Origin: CAVYGN01 sp964413265
GTDB lineage: Bacteria > Spirochaetota > Brevinematia > Brevinematales > JAOACQ01
DNA: 64,000 nucleotides
Assembly (NCBI GenBank): GCA_964413265.1
Contig: CAYPRX010000067.1
Span: forward strand, 1 to 64,000
Reading direction: 5' to 3'
Part shown: positions 51,425-61,007 of the stretch, in pieces
How positions within the stretch are numbered: position 1 is the first letter of the stretch
How the letters are laid out: every line of letters starts with the position of its first letter
The notes under the pieces: model-generated
What the model saw: only the letters and a program-made list of their open reading frames with translations
What the model was told of the DNA's origin: nothing
Databases searched by the model: none
Position numbers and translations under genes: made by a program

Positions 51425-52561
51425 TCAGGATATCAGATTCCATAGCTCGGTTATTATTCTGTTTGAAACCTCAAACCCCCTTTCGGTAAGACTGAGAGAG
51501 TTACCATTCTTTTGTAAAAAAGGGTCAAGGCCGGAGGGTATTCTTGATATCAATATCTTTTCAAGATTTGTCTTGAAGAGTTCTTCAAAATAATCGCCGG
51601 AAATGCCGCCAGTTTTCCTCAGGCCAAGCATTATGAATTCCCTGATAGCGGTTTCTCTGTCGATTTTTTCAGTAAAGTCTCTTGGAAGGATCCTTCTGTC
51701 TATGAAGGCGGAATAATTTTTTAATGAAGAAGTATTTGTCCAGCGGTTCCCTTTAATACAGCCGGATGCTCCTGCGCCGAAACCTATATACTCTCCATAA
51801 TCCCAGTAATTCATATTGTGGGAACAGAAATATTTTTCTTCAAGGGCAAAGTTGGAGATTTCATACTGGATGTAGCCTGCGTCCCTCAGGATCCTGCAAA
51901 TTTCACGGTAATGCCTCAGGCATGTCATATCGCTTAAGGGAACATAGTTACCATTTCCGGCATCAATGCTCAGTCTGGTTTTATTCTCTATAGAGAGCTG
52001 GTAAACAGAGATATGAGGAGGCTTCAGGGTCAGTATGGCATCAAGAGTTTTGTGAATAATTTCACCCCTGATGCAGGCTATCAGATCGATGCTTATGTTT
52101 TTAATTCCAGCATCCCGCAGGACATTAAAAGCCCGGATATTGCTTACCGCGGTATTCTTTCTTTCCAGGAATTTTAATATCTTTTCCTCCATTGACTGGA
52201 AGCCGAGGCTTACCCTGTTGATCCCATTTATCTTCCAGCAGTCCGCTTTTTCCGGTGTAATATCCTCCGGATTTGCTTCGATTGTGTTTTCATGATTTAA
52301 AAGAATGAATTCCGATTTTATTTTATCCAGTATTGTCTTTAACTGTACTGGTGATAATAATGACGGGGTCCCTCCCCCTATGTAGACGGTTCTTACCGGT
52401 CCTGCTTCACCGTTTAATTTCTTAAAAAGATCGATTTCACCGCAGAGAGCCTGCAAATATGCTCCGATCGAATAAAGTTCAGGTCTGTAACCGCTTACAA
52501 AACTGCAATAAGGGCATTTTTTCCGGCAGAAGGGGAAATGGATGTAAATTGAAAGGGGCAT
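51425..52561 (-). CDS. hemW: HemW-like radical SAM protein (heme chaperone)
   Basis: A 378-aa protein with SIYIHFPFCRKKCPYCSF (CxxxCxxC, 4Fe-4S/SAM), VRTVYIGGGTPSLL, IEANPEDITPEKAD and RVSLGFQSMEEKIL. The C-terminal HemN-like domain ends with LTERGFEVSNRIITELW. HemW inserts heme into proteins and is not an oxidase, despite old annotations. The motif Cys-Arg-Lys-Lys-Cys-Pro-Tyr-Cys lacks the fourth Cys of true HemN. The ATG at 52561 follows the glf stop codon closely, giving the operon galT-glf-hemW. Confidence 0.92.
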   Translation of the reverse strand: MPLSIYIHFPFCRKKCPYCSFVSGYRPELYSIGAYLQALCGEIDLFKKLNGEAGPVRTVYIGGGTPSLLSPVQLKTILDKIKSEFILLNHENTIEANPEDITPEKADCWKINGINRVSLGFQSMEEKILKFLERKNTAVSNIRAFNVLRDAGIKNISIDLIACIRGEIIHKTLDAILTLKPPHISVYQLSIENKTRLSIDAGNGNYVPLSDMTCLRHYREICRILRDAGYIQYEISNFALEEKYFCSHNMNYWDYGEYIGFGAGASGCIKGNRWTNTSSLKNYSAFIDRRILPRDFTEKIDRETAIREFIMLGLRKTGGISGDYFEELFKTNLEKILISRIPSGLDPFLQKNGNSLSLTERGFEVSNRIITELWNLIS

Positions 52562-52563
52562 CT

Positions 52564-53676
52564 TCAAGTAAGATTGTCGAAAGCTTTTAACGCATTGAAG
52601 ATAGCCATATCCATATTAAAATAGCTGTAGGTGGCCAGGCGTCCCAGGAAGGTAACATTTTCGGTTTTCCTTGCCTCACTTTCATACTTTTTATAGAGTT
52701 CAACGTTCGTATCCACAGGTATGGGGTAATAAGGATTATCGACTTCTATATCACATGGCTTCGAGTACTCTTTGAAGATAGTTGTTGACGGACATTTCTG
52801 GCCTGTAAGCCGTTTAAACTCGGTTATTCTGGTAAATTTGTAATCATTAGGGTAATTTACAACTCCCACTTCCTGGAAATATTCCATACCGAGGTGGATA
52901 GGTTCAAAATCGAGCGAGCGGTAGGGAAGCTTTCCGAATTTGAAATCAAAATAGGAATCGATAGGACCGGTAAATATAAGATGATCATATTTTATTTCTT
53001 TCTTTATATCATTGAAGGATGTATTCAGCATAATCTTGATATTCCTGTTATCAAGGAGTTTCTCAAAGATCGGGGTAAATCCCCCGACCGGCATGCCCTG
53101 GTAGGGATCCTGAAAGTACCTGTTGTCCCTGCTTATAAAAACAGGTACCCTTCCCGTCACTGATGGTGACAGTTCATCCGGTTTCAGATCCCACTGCTTA
53201 ATTGTATAGTTAAGAAATACATTTTCATAAACATATTCTGACAGATTTTTCAAATCCCTGTCATCGGATTTTTTAAGCTCGAGTATGGTTATCTTTTTAC
53301 CGAAACCGTAGCTGTCTATCAGTTTCTTTTCCAGCCTGTCGGCAAGGGTCTGAGGGTACAATGCATGAAGAGTTGTTAGATTGAAGGGTATCGGAACCTT
53401 TTTGCCCTCAATAAGGCCCAGTACTTCATGATGATAGATATTCCAGCTTGTAAAGGGTTCGAGATACTTCCAGACTTCTTCTTTGACTGTATGGAAAATG
53501 TGAGGGCCGTAAACCTGGATCAGGATCCCATTCTTATCATATTTATCGTAAACATGCCCGCCGATATGATTGTGAGCTTCGACTATGATAACGCTTTTCT
53601 TTAATATCCTTGAAATTCTTTCTGCCATTACACTTCCCGAAAAACCGGCTCCGACAATGCAATAATCAAATTTCAT
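52564..53676 (-). CDS. glf: UDP-galactopyranose mutase
   Basis: A 370-aa FAD enzyme converting UDP-galactopyranose to UDP-galactofuranose for cell-surface glycans. KFDYCIVGAGFSGSVMAERI (FAD motif), HIGGHVYDKYDKNGILIQVYGPHIFHT, FNLTTLHALYP, YTIKQWDLKPDEL and the C-terminal GRLATYSYFNMDMAI are all diagnostic. The start at 53676 lies 6 nt after AAGGAG. It lies 10 bp downstream of galT, which supplies UDP-galactose; this makes functional sense. Confidence 0.95.
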   Translation of the reverse strand: MKFDYCIVGAGFSGSVMAERISRILKKSVIIVEAHNHIGGHVYDKYDKNGILIQVYGPHIFHTVKEEVWKYLEPFTSWNIYHHEVLGLIEGKKVPIPFNLTTLHALYPQTLADRLEKKLIDSYGFGKKITILELKKSDDRDLKNLSEYVYENVFLNYTIKQWDLKPDELSPSVTGRVPVFISRDNRYFQDPYQGMPVGGFTPIFEKLLDNRNIKIMLNTSFNDIKKEIKYDHLIFTGPIDSYFDFKFGKLPYRSLDFEPIHLGMEYFQEVGVVNYPNDYKFTRITEFKRLTGQKCPSTTIFKEYSKPCDIEVDNPYYPIPVDTNVELYKKYESEARKTENVTFLGRLATYSYFNMDMAIFNALKAFDNLT

Positions 53677-53686
53677 CATGTACTCC

Positions 53687-54694
53687 TTATTCTTGAACTT
53701 TCCTGAGATATTCGGCATTTTCTTCAGGTATGCTTGGGTTTATGAACATACCGGAACCAAGTTCAAAACCTGCTGTTCGTGTAAGTCTGGGTACTATGGT
53801 TATATACCAGTGAAAAAAGCTCGAATAGAGATATCCTTTCGGGGAACCCCTTATTATATAGTTGTAGTCTGGATCATTGAGGCCGTAGTACAATTTCCTC
53901 AGTGCCTGTCTTAAAACGGTTGCAGCCTCGCGCAGATCTTCCTCAGTTGCCTGAAGTATGGAAGAGGCATGCTTTTTAGGGAAAAGCCACATTGCGAATG
54001 GCGAATACGCCGCATAAGGAACGAAAACAGTAAAATTTGGAGAATCAATAACAACCCTTTCTCCTGTGTCCAGCTCGCTCTTCAGGACCCTGCAGAAAAT
54101 GCACTCTCTGTGCTCTTCCTGATACCTGATGCTTTCGTTCATGCGTTCCATTATGTCTTTTGGTATTATAGGTAAGGCTATTATTTGAGAATGGGGATGT
54201 ATCAGCGAGGCTCCTGCCCTCGTTCCATGATTTCTAAATGGTATTACCGATTCCACATAAGGGTTATCGAAAAGCATTTTTTGGCGAACCTGGTATGTTT
54301 TCATTACATCAATAACATCCGGTAAATCCATGGTTGCCATGTTCAGATCATGCCTGGGACTCTCTACAACGACCTCGTGGTTGCCTATGCCATCCATCCA
54401 CCTGAAATATCCGTTTGTGTTAAGGTCGATGCCGTTTTCCGGTGGCAATAATGCCGGAAATTTATTCGGGATGACCCTGAGCTTCCATTTATTGCTGGTT
54501 CCGAGCCTGTAAAATTCCTCAGTATTCTCTGTGCTTTTTTCATTACCAGGGCAAAACGGGCAATTTGCATCATGAGATTGAAGATTTTGTTCCAAAATGT
54601 TTTTGTCTTCTTTAAGATCTTCGGGTCTTTTAGCTCTTTCAGTGGCTATAATAACCCATTCCTTTAAAACGAAATTCTGGCGAAGTTGCGGCAT
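53687..54694 (-). CDS. galT: Galactose-1-phosphate uridylyltransferase
   Basis: A 335-aa HIT-superfamily enzyme of the Leloir pathway. CPFCPGNE (zinc site), WKLRVIPNKFPAL, GNHEVVVESPRHD, FRNHGTRAGASLIHPHSQIIALP (active HPH with nucleophilic His) and the C-terminal HWYITIVPRLTRTAGFELGSG are all in place. It links galactose-1-phosphate with UDP-glucose and so feeds Glf. Confidence 0.95.
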   Translation of the reverse strand: MPQLRQNFVLKEWVIIATERAKRPEDLKEDKNILEQNLQSHDANCPFCPGNEKSTENTEEFYRLGTSNKWKLRVIPNKFPALLPPENGIDLNTNGYFRWMDGIGNHEVVVESPRHDLNMATMDLPDVIDVMKTYQVRQKMLFDNPYVESVIPFRNHGTRAGASLIHPHSQIIALPIIPKDIMERMNESIRYQEEHRECIFCRVLKSELDTGERVVIDSPNFTVFVPYAAYSPFAMWLFPKKHASSILQATEEDLREAATVLRQALRKLYYGLNDPDYNYIIRGSPKGYLYSSFFHWYITIVPRLTRTAGFELGSGMFINPSIPEENAEYLRKVQE

Positions 54695-54714
54695 AGATAC
54701 CCCTTATGTATTTT

Positions 54715-54742
54715 ATTATAATCAGCATTTAAAAAAAATCAA
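54715..54742 (-). promoter_or_regulatory. Predicted sigma-70 promoter of galT-glf-hemW
   Basis: On the minus strand TTGATT (54742-54737), a 16-bp spacer and a perfect TATAAT (54720-54715), 20 bp before the galT ATG. Confidence 0.55.
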
Positions 54743-54780
54743 ATGATTTTAATTTCTTTCCATGGAAGCGGTCAGAGTTT

Positions 54781-54809
54781 TTGCGTTAGCTCTGATTCCA
54801 TGATAAAAT
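54781..54809 (+). promoter_or_regulatory. Predicted sigma-70 promoter of tRNA-Thr
   Basis: TTGCGT (54781-54786), a 17-bp spacer and TAAAAT (54804-54809), 34 bp before the mature tRNA. Confidence 0.55.
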
Positions 54810-54842
54810 AAGTTATTTAAGCTGCAATATCATAATAGTTTC

Positions 54843-54915
54843 GCCACCGTAGCTCAGATGGTAGAGCAATTGATTCGTAATCAATGGGTCAGCGGTTCAA
54901 TCCCGCTCGGTGGCT
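54843..54915 (+). tRNA. tRNA-Thr (anticodon CGT)
   Basis: Acceptor GCCACCG (54843-54849) pairs with CGGTGGC (54908-54914), discriminator T at 54915. Anticodon stem ATTGA/TCAAT, loop TTCGTAA, anticodon CGT at 54876-54878. The T-loop is TTCAATC. CCA is not encoded; a run of T follows at once and may end transcription. Confidence 0.96.
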
Positions 54916-54981
54916 TTTTTCAATTTCTTGCCGGTATTTTAATTTTGTTGTATTGTTATATTAGTAAGGAAGAAGCGTTAA

Positions 54982-55659
54982 ATGGAAAATACATCCCGTG
55001 GTATGATAATATATTTTTTTCTTTATATTTTTCTTTTTATATACAGTATTATTTTTCATGAAATAATGCATGGTGCATCAGCTTATATGTTTGGAGATGA
55101 TACTGCAAAGAGAGCCGGAAGGCTGACCCTTAATCCAATTCCTCACATAGACCCTCTCGGCAGCATTGTTCTGCCCGGCATTGGTTTCCTCTTCAGGATA
55201 TTTTCTGGAGTAAGCCTGATTATAGGATGGGCAAAACCAGTACCTGTTAATCCTTACAATTTTAGCCGCAGGAGAGTGGGTGAAATTACCGTATCGCTCG
55301 CCGGCGTTTTTGCCAACTTCGTTATTATGATAGTGATGCTCTTCATATATACCTTAACAAGCGAAAGGGTTTTCTTCGCCCGTGTTTTTTTTGATGTTGC
55401 AGCCACTAATTTTTTTTTAATATACCTTAATATTCTTCCTATACCGCCGCTTGATGGATATAATTTTGCAGTAAACGTTCTTCCAGGCAGAATTTCCAGA
55501 TATATTACCAATATGGTCAGGGGTAGGGAGACTGTGTTTCTAATGCTCTTATTCGTTATGTTTGCTACCCCGATAGGGAGATTTATTTTTATACCGGCCG
55601 GTTATATTTTCGAGGGTATAGAACAGTATTTTTTTAATATCATGGGATTCAGGGGATGA
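54982..55659 (+). CDS. Site-2 protease family (M50) membrane metalloprotease
   Basis: A 225-aa protein with about five or six helices. The zinc site is IIFHEIMHGASAYMFGD (HExxH) in the second half of helix 1, and the third ligand lies in NILPIPPLDGYNF. The GRLTLNPIPHIDPLGSIVLP stretch between them is the family hallmark of short Rip/YwhC-like proteases. It lacks a PDZ domain. It may cleave anti-sigma or signal-peptide remnants in the inner membrane. The ribosome site is AAGGAAG. The TPR gene follows at once. Confidence 0.9.
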   Translation: MENTSRGMIIYFFLYIFLFIYSIIFHEIMHGASAYMFGDDTAKRAGRLTLNPIPHIDPLGSIVLPGIGFLFRIFSGVSLIIGWAKPVPVNPYNFSRRRVGEITVSLAGVFANFVIMIVMLFIYTLTSERVFFARVFFDVAATNFFLIYLNILPIPPLDGYNFAVNVLPGRISRYITNMVRGRETVFLMLLFVMFATPIGRFIFIPAGYIFEGIEQYFFNIMGFRG

Positions 55660-55660
55660 A

Positions 55661-57574
55661 ATGAAAAAGGTACTTCTGATTTTTATTTATTACATGCTTT
55701 CGATATCCGTTCTTTATTCTCAGCAGAATTATAAACCGGATAATGATAATTTGAACGAAAGCTCGGAGCTGACATTCGCGGAAGCGGTAATGTTATCCAC
55801 GAAGGGTGATTATGATAATGCCATAATAAGATACAAAGAGCTTCTGACAAATCAGGTCAAAGACAAATATATTTATTATTCTCTACTGGAAACATACAGC
55901 CTGAAAGCCGGGAAAGTCCAGATGAGTGCTGAGGAGGATGCTCTCAAGGCCCTTTACAGTGAAGAGATGTATTATTCAAAAGAGGCCCTGGGGTTGTATA
56001 CAAACGACTTAAAACTATTATACTTTTATGCTGATTCTGTTAGAAATCTGGGATTGGCTGATGAGTATATTTCAGTCCTGGAAAAAATTTTGTCGCTCAA
56101 TGATTTCGATGTATTCGCCAATTACTACATCGGAGATTATTATTTTATCAACAAAGAATACCAGCAGGCGGCCTCTTATTTTCAAAGGGTGCTTACGGCG
56201 ACTGAAGAAGGTAAAGAATTTGATTTAATGGCGAGATACAGGTCGCTTTATTCCCTGGGAATAATTTCAATAATGGGGGGTGATTTTCAAGATGCGGTTC
56301 TCTATCTTGAGAAGGCCAGGGAAATATATTCAAATGATCTCGAATTGATAAAAACATTAGCGATGACTTATGCAGGTAATCTCGATTTTGTCAAGGCGAA
56401 GGAAAATTTTGATATTCTTCCTGATGCTGCTAAAAATGACGAAGTATCGGATATGTACTACGGTGTTTTATTCACTACTGACCAGAATTCGTTAAAAAAA
56501 TTATTGACCAAAAAAACTGTAAAATCTCATTATTTACTGGCCGCTGATTTCTACTTAAAGAAAAAATATAAAGATTCCATAAAGGAGCTTGACCTGTCTG
56601 TTTCGGGAAAAAAGTTCCTTGATTATTACCTTCTTTATCTTTATTACCTGGATTACAAGGCGTCCGGGAATAAAGATAAGGTTTACCAGTATTCATTTAT
56701 GCTTGGGAATAAGGCAAAAGAAGTTGGTAAAACTGATCTGGCCATCAGTTATTACAAAATCCTGCTGACCAACACTAATTCCATACCGTCAATATACTGG
56801 CTTATTGGTTCCCTCTATGACGATAAAAATGATTACAGGGACGCCATCTATTACTACAATAAGTATCTCAACAGCAAGGGCGGAGATGAATATAAGATAC
56901 AGGCTCTTATAAGAATCTCGGATATGTATTACAGGCAGAAGAATATTTCGGAAGCCGCAAGACAGCTTGCAAAAGCCAGAACTCTGGCAGTCAAGAAGAG
57001 TGACCAGTTCCAGGTATATTTTTACTCCGGCCTTATTGAGTTCGAGAATAAGAGATACACAAATGCGGTGAACGAGTTCAAAGAAGCCGCGAAGGCTGAT
57101 GTAAAGGAGTCGAGGCTCTACTATTTTCTCGGGGCAAGTTATTTTGAGCTGGGAGAATACGATAATGTTATACAGACCCTCGAGACCGGAATTAAATACG
57201 ACAGCCGAAGTCCCGAAATGAACAATCTTCTTGCTTATGCTTATTCAATAGAAAAAATTAAACTTGACGAGGCGATCAGTCTCGTGAATCAGTCTCTTTT
57301 AATGCAGCCGGAAAATCTTGCCTATATGGACACACTCGGATGGATATTTTTTCAGAAAGAGGATTTTAAAAAAAGCTTTGAAATTTTCAACCATATCATT
57401 AATGTTCTGGATCGGGAAAGTAAAATTGAGGGTGAGGATGATCTTGACGAAATATATTATCATATAGGCATGATCTATGAGAAAATGGGTAAAAAAGAAG
57501 AGGCGATGGGTTATTATTCAATCGGTTTAAAGATAAATCCATTGAATAATCTTATAAAGCAAAGAATGAAATGA
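55661..57574 (+). CDS. Secreted TPR-repeat protein
   Basis: A 637-aa protein with a signal peptide (KKVLLIFIYYMLSISVLYSQ). At least ten TPR-like repeats cover the rest (e.g. EAVMLSTKGDYDNAIIRYKELL, NYYIGDYYFINKEYQQAASY, LYYFLGASYFELGEYDNVIQ, YHIGMIYEKMGKKEEAMGYY). The strongest repeats resemble those of outer-membrane assembly or secretion scaffolds, and the protein is probably periplasmic or outer-membrane associated. It starts 1 bp after the stop codon of the site-2 protease gene, hence is translationally coupled. Confidence 0.85.
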   Translation: MKKVLLIFIYYMLSISVLYSQQNYKPDNDNLNESSELTFAEAVMLSTKGDYDNAIIRYKELLTNQVKDKYIYYSLLETYSLKAGKVQMSAEEDALKALYSEEMYYSKEALGLYTNDLKLLYFYADSVRNLGLADEYISVLEKILSLNDFDVFANYYIGDYYFINKEYQQAASYFQRVLTATEEGKEFDLMARYRSLYSLGIISIMGGDFQDAVLYLEKAREIYSNDLELIKTLAMTYAGNLDFVKAKENFDILPDAAKNDEVSDMYYGVLFTTDQNSLKKLLTKKTVKSHYLLAADFYLKKKYKDSIKELDLSVSGKKFLDYYLLYLYYLDYKASGNKDKVYQYSFMLGNKAKEVGKTDLAISYYKILLTNTNSIPSIYWLIGSLYDDKNDYRDAIYYYNKYLNSKGGDEYKIQALIRISDMYYRQKNISEAARQLAKARTLAVKKSDQFQVYFYSGLIEFENKRYTNAVNEFKEAAKADVKESRLYYFLGASYFELGEYDNVIQTLETGIKYDSRSPEMNNLLAYAYSIEKIKLDEAISLVNQSLLMQPENLAYMDTLGWIFFQKEDFKKSFEIFNHIINVLDRESKIEGEDDLDEIYYHIGMIYEKMGKKEEAMGYYSIGLKINPLNNLIKQRMK

Positions 57575-57612
57575 CTTCAGCATTATTTCAGGAATGATTT
57601 ATAATTCAAATC

Positions 57613-57640
57613 TTGATTAATATAAAATTAACATTAAAAT
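57613..57640 (+). promoter_or_regulatory. Predicted promoter of the HypF-like/ilvBN/holA run
   Basis: TTGATT (57613-57618), a 16-bp spacer and TAAAAT (57635-57640), 37 bp before the ATG at 57678. All following genes to holA are closely spaced, so this could drive them together. Confidence 0.45.
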
Positions 57641-57677
57641 AAAGGGTGAAAAGTGTTGGTGCTGGGGTTGGGAAATT

Positions 57678-59243
57678 ATGAAACCTATATTTCTAAAATT
57701 TCCTTCCGGAAGAATATTTTCTGCCCTTACGGATATATCGAGAACCAGGAATAGTGATAGGATTGTCATCCTATTTTTCTCTGAAAGTATAATGAGAAAA
57801 TACTTTGACCTCGATTCTTCTGCAATTAAGAATAAATTTATAGCGTTCTATTCAGCTCCAACAAAAGAAGGCGTGGAACATATCACGAAGAATGAAGGAT
57901 TTTATAACATCTGTCTGTGCGGAACTTCCAAGATCAGGAAATATTTTACAGAAAAAATTTTCCCCCTTTTTAATTCTTATAGTGGTAAAATGGATTTTCT
58001 GATACTTTCAGAGGAGTTTTCCTTAAAAAAAGACAGCATTGATATGCCGGAAGAATTCTGCCCGGTATTTTATATAATTTCGATAAACCAGCTTGTTCCC
58101 GTGTCGTATTCACCTTTTTCTTATAATAAGATAGTAATAAAGGATGAAAAGGGCAGCAAACAGTTGCTGTCGATAGGAAATGAGAGAGATTTTACAATTT
58201 CATATCTGCAGGACGGGGAGATAAAGATTTCACCTAATTTCGGAGAACTTGATAATTTATATGAAATTGATGCTATGGATATAATGGTGAATACGATAAT
58301 TGGACACGGCAAATTTAAAAATATAACTGTTCTGAAAGATTATAATAATTACTCGATGATCTCGGACTATACAAGAAAATTTCCGAATGTGAAAAATATC
58401 TACCATGAATATGCGCATATGTCCAATGTTCTTTTTGACAATGATCTGATTAAGGAAAAGTGTATAGGCATTGTTTATGACAGCATAAGTTATGATGACA
58501 GCGACCAGATAAGGGGAGGAGAGTTCCTTTACGGAAAGATCGGTGGTATTGATATTATCGGGGGGTGGAAACCTCTGCCTCTACCTGGCGGCGATATAGC
58601 AAATATCGAACCGTGGAGAATAGCACTTGCAATGCTCAGGGAGCTGACTGAGGGGGGGCTGGCTTCTGTTGATCTGCCGCTGGCAAGGAATATAAGAAAT
58701 AATCCGAATTACAGGTATATATTTGATGCTATCGATCAGGGTATAATGAATTATACTCTTTCATCCAGCATGCATCATATTATCGCGGCCCTTGGAGAAG
58801 TGATTTCTTACAAGGAATCCACATATAACTTCGAATACTTTGAGAATTTGATGGATAATTCGGTAATAAGGTCATGCGAAGGAACTTATTACGATATTCC
58901 GATCATTGAAGAGGACGGCAAGTATTTTTTGGATACTTATGCGCTTTTCAGGCTGGTCATGGAATCCATTCTGGCCAAATCCGATCCCCTATCTATGGTC
59001 TGCAATATAATTGTCAGTATTGTCAAGGCTTCGGCGAAACTGATTAAAGTGCTGTCGAAGGTACACAAAGAAAAGAAGATAGTGTTAACCGGTGAATATT
59101 TCAAACACCCGCATTTATTAACGCTGCTTTATGACGAGCTGGAACAAGAAGGTTATAAGATATATCTGCCGAAGAAGATCCCGATTGATGACAGCGGTAT
59201 CTCTGTCGGCCAGCTTCTGTATCATTATTATGAAAACGGTTAG
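57678..59243 (+). CDS. Orphan HypF C-terminal-like (Kae1-fold) protein
   Basis: A 521-aa protein. From about residue 235 it follows the C-terminal carbamoyltransferase domain of HypF. YHEYAHMSNVLFDNDL corresponds to the HHHAHxAS metal motif, IGIVYDSISYDDSDQIRGGEFL to the GVAFDGTGYGxDGxxWGGEFL motif, and LPLPGGDIANIEPWRIALAML is nearly identical in type. The end (KIVLTGEYFKHPHLLTLLYDEL, KIPIDDSGISVGQ) also fits. The acylphosphatase, zinc-finger and YrdC parts are absent; the N-terminal 190 residues are unrecognised. No hydrogenase genes are near. The substrate is unknown. Confidence 0.7.
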   Translation: MKPIFLKFPSGRIFSALTDISRTRNSDRIVILFFSESIMRKYFDLDSSAIKNKFIAFYSAPTKEGVEHITKNEGFYNICLCGTSKIRKYFTEKIFPLFNSYSGKMDFLILSEEFSLKKDSIDMPEEFCPVFYIISINQLVPVSYSPFSYNKIVIKDEKGSKQLLSIGNERDFTISYLQDGEIKISPNFGELDNLYEIDAMDIMVNTIIGHGKFKNITVLKDYNNYSMISDYTRKFPNVKNIYHEYAHMSNVLFDNDLIKEKCIGIVYDSISYDDSDQIRGGEFLYGKIGGIDIIGGWKPLPLPGGDIANIEPWRIALAMLRELTEGGLASVDLPLARNIRNNPNYRYIFDAIDQGIMNYTLSSSMHHIIAALGEVISYKESTYNFEYFENLMDNSVIRSCEGTYYDIPIIEEDGKYFLDTYALFRLVMESILAKSDPLSMVCNIIVSIVKASAKLIKVLSKVHKEKKIVLTGEYFKHPHLLTLLYDELEQEGYKIYLPKKIPIDDSGISVGQLLYHYYENG

Positions 59244-59294
59244 GAATTGCCGTTTTGGAATTCTAAGAAAGGCTGTTATAGCAGGAGGTTTCTT

Positions 59295-61007
59295 GTGGTC
59301 CTGAATGGTGCCAGAATTTTAATAGAATGCCTGAAAAAAGAAGGTACCGAAATAATTTTCGGTTACCCTGGAGGCGTTGTTATTCCCCTGTTCGATGAGT
59401 TATACGATGAGCCTGATATAAGGCTTATACATGTCCGGCATGAGCAGGGAGCCGCGCACATGGCTGACGGTTATGCCAGAGCGACTGGAAAAGTCGGCGT
59501 ATGCCTTGCAACGAGCGGTCCCGGAGCAACCAATCTTGTTACGGGAATAGCCACGGCATATATGGATTCGATACCGCTGATTGCAATTACGGGTCAGGTA
59601 GTTACATCAATGATCGGAAGCGATGCCTTTCAGGAGGCCGACATTACGGGAATAACCAGGCCTATCACAAAACACAATTACCTGGTTAAGGATGTTAAGG
59701 ATCTTGCAGGTGTAATCAAAGAGGCTTTCTATATAGCGAGCAGCGGGAGGCCAGGCCCTGTTCTTATAGATATACCGAAGGATGTACTGACCGGACAAAC
59801 CGATTTTAAATATCCCTCAAGTGTATCTCTTCGGAGCTACAAGCCGAATGTCAAGGTTCACATGGGCCAGGTAAAAAAAGCGATGGAGATGATTGAATCG
59901 GCAAAGAAACCACTTATTTATTTCGGAGGCGGTGTTATTTTAAGCAATGCTTCAAAAGAGCTGGCCGAATTCGTAAAATTGACAGGGATTCCGTGTACAA
60001 CAACCCTGATGGGTCTTGGTGCTTATCCTGTAAATAAGGATGATCCCATTTACCTTGGCATGCTTGGCATGCATGGGACCGCCTGCGCCAATTACGGTGT
60101 TCACCATTCTGATCTCATAATAGCTATAGGGACCAGGTTTGATGACAGGGTTACCGGCAGGATCGATGATTTCGCACCGGACGCAAAAGTCATACATATT
60201 GATATAGACCCGACTTCAATAAGTAAGACAGTCGTAGTGGATGTCCCCATAGTTGGCGATGTTAAAAGCGTGCTTACAGAAATGATAAAATCGGCAAAAC
60301 ATCTTAAAATTGATGAATGGATAAAGCAGATTATAGAATGGAAAAAGAAAAATCCTCTGACATATCAGCAGAGTAATGATGAAATTAAGCCTCAATACGT
60401 TATACAGAAATTAAGTGAATTAACGAAGGGAGATGCAATAATAGCCACCGATGTAGGACAGCATCAGATGTGGACAGCCCAATATTTTGAATTTAAGGAA
60501 CCGCGGACCCTTTTATCCTCAGGCGGACTGGGGACAATGGGATACGGACTGCCTGCTGCTATAGGAGCGAAGGCCGGTCTGAAGAATAAGCTTGTGATAG
60601 ATATAGCAGGCGACGGTTCAATCCAGATGAATATTCAGGAACTTGCGACTGCAAGAAGCAATGATTTATTTGTCAAGGTCGTCATAATGGATAATTCCTA
60701 TCTGGGAATGGTAAGGCAGTGGCAGGAGTTGTTTTATAAAAAGCGGTATTCGGCCGTACTGCTTGAAAAACATGATCATAATGTTACGACCGGGGAATAC
60801 TTCCCGGATTTCGTAAAGATAGCCGAGGCATACGGCTTCTGGGGAAAGCGGGTAGCAAAGCCTTCCGAACTGGAATCGGCGATAAAAGAGATGCTGTCTT
60901 TTAACGGTCCTGCCCTGCTGGATGTAGTAATATCCAGGGAGGAAAATGTTTATCCTATGGTGCCTCCCGGAGCGAGTTTAACTCAGATGATCGGAGGTCT
61001 GGCATGA
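59295..61007 (+). CDS. ilvB: Acetolactate synthase, catalytic subunit
   Basis: A 570-aa ThDP enzyme, first step of branched-chain amino-acid synthesis. LIHVRHEQGAAHMADGYAR (catalytic Glu), GVCLATSGPGATNLVTGIA, RFDDRVTGRIDDFAP (FAD) and GDGSIQMNIQELATA with NSYLGMVRQWQELFY (ThDP-Mg) are all present. The start is a GTG at 59295 with GGAGG six bases upstream; the open frame begins earlier at a TTG without signal. It overlaps ilvN by 4 bp. Confidence 0.95.
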   Translation: MVLNGARILIECLKKEGTEIIFGYPGGVVIPLFDELYDEPDIRLIHVRHEQGAAHMADGYARATGKVGVCLATSGPGATNLVTGIATAYMDSIPLIAITGQVVTSMIGSDAFQEADITGITRPITKHNYLVKDVKDLAGVIKEAFYIASSGRPGPVLIDIPKDVLTGQTDFKYPSSVSLRSYKPNVKVHMGQVKKAMEMIESAKKPLIYFGGGVILSNASKELAEFVKLTGIPCTTTLMGLGAYPVNKDDPIYLGMLGMHGTACANYGVHHSDLIIAIGTRFDDRVTGRIDDFAPDAKVIHIDIDPTSISKTVVVDVPIVGDVKSVLTEMIKSAKHLKIDEWIKQIIEWKKKNPLTYQQSNDEIKPQYVIQKLSELTKGDAIIATDVGQHQMWTAQYFEFKEPRTLLSSGGLGTMGYGLPAAIGAKAGLKNKLVIDIAGDGSIQMNIQELATARSNDLFVKVVIMDNSYLGMVRQWQELFYKKRYSAVLLEKHDHNVTTGEYFPDFVKIAEAYGFWGKRVAKPSELESAIKEMLSFNGPALLDVVISREENVYPMVPPGASLTQMIGGLA

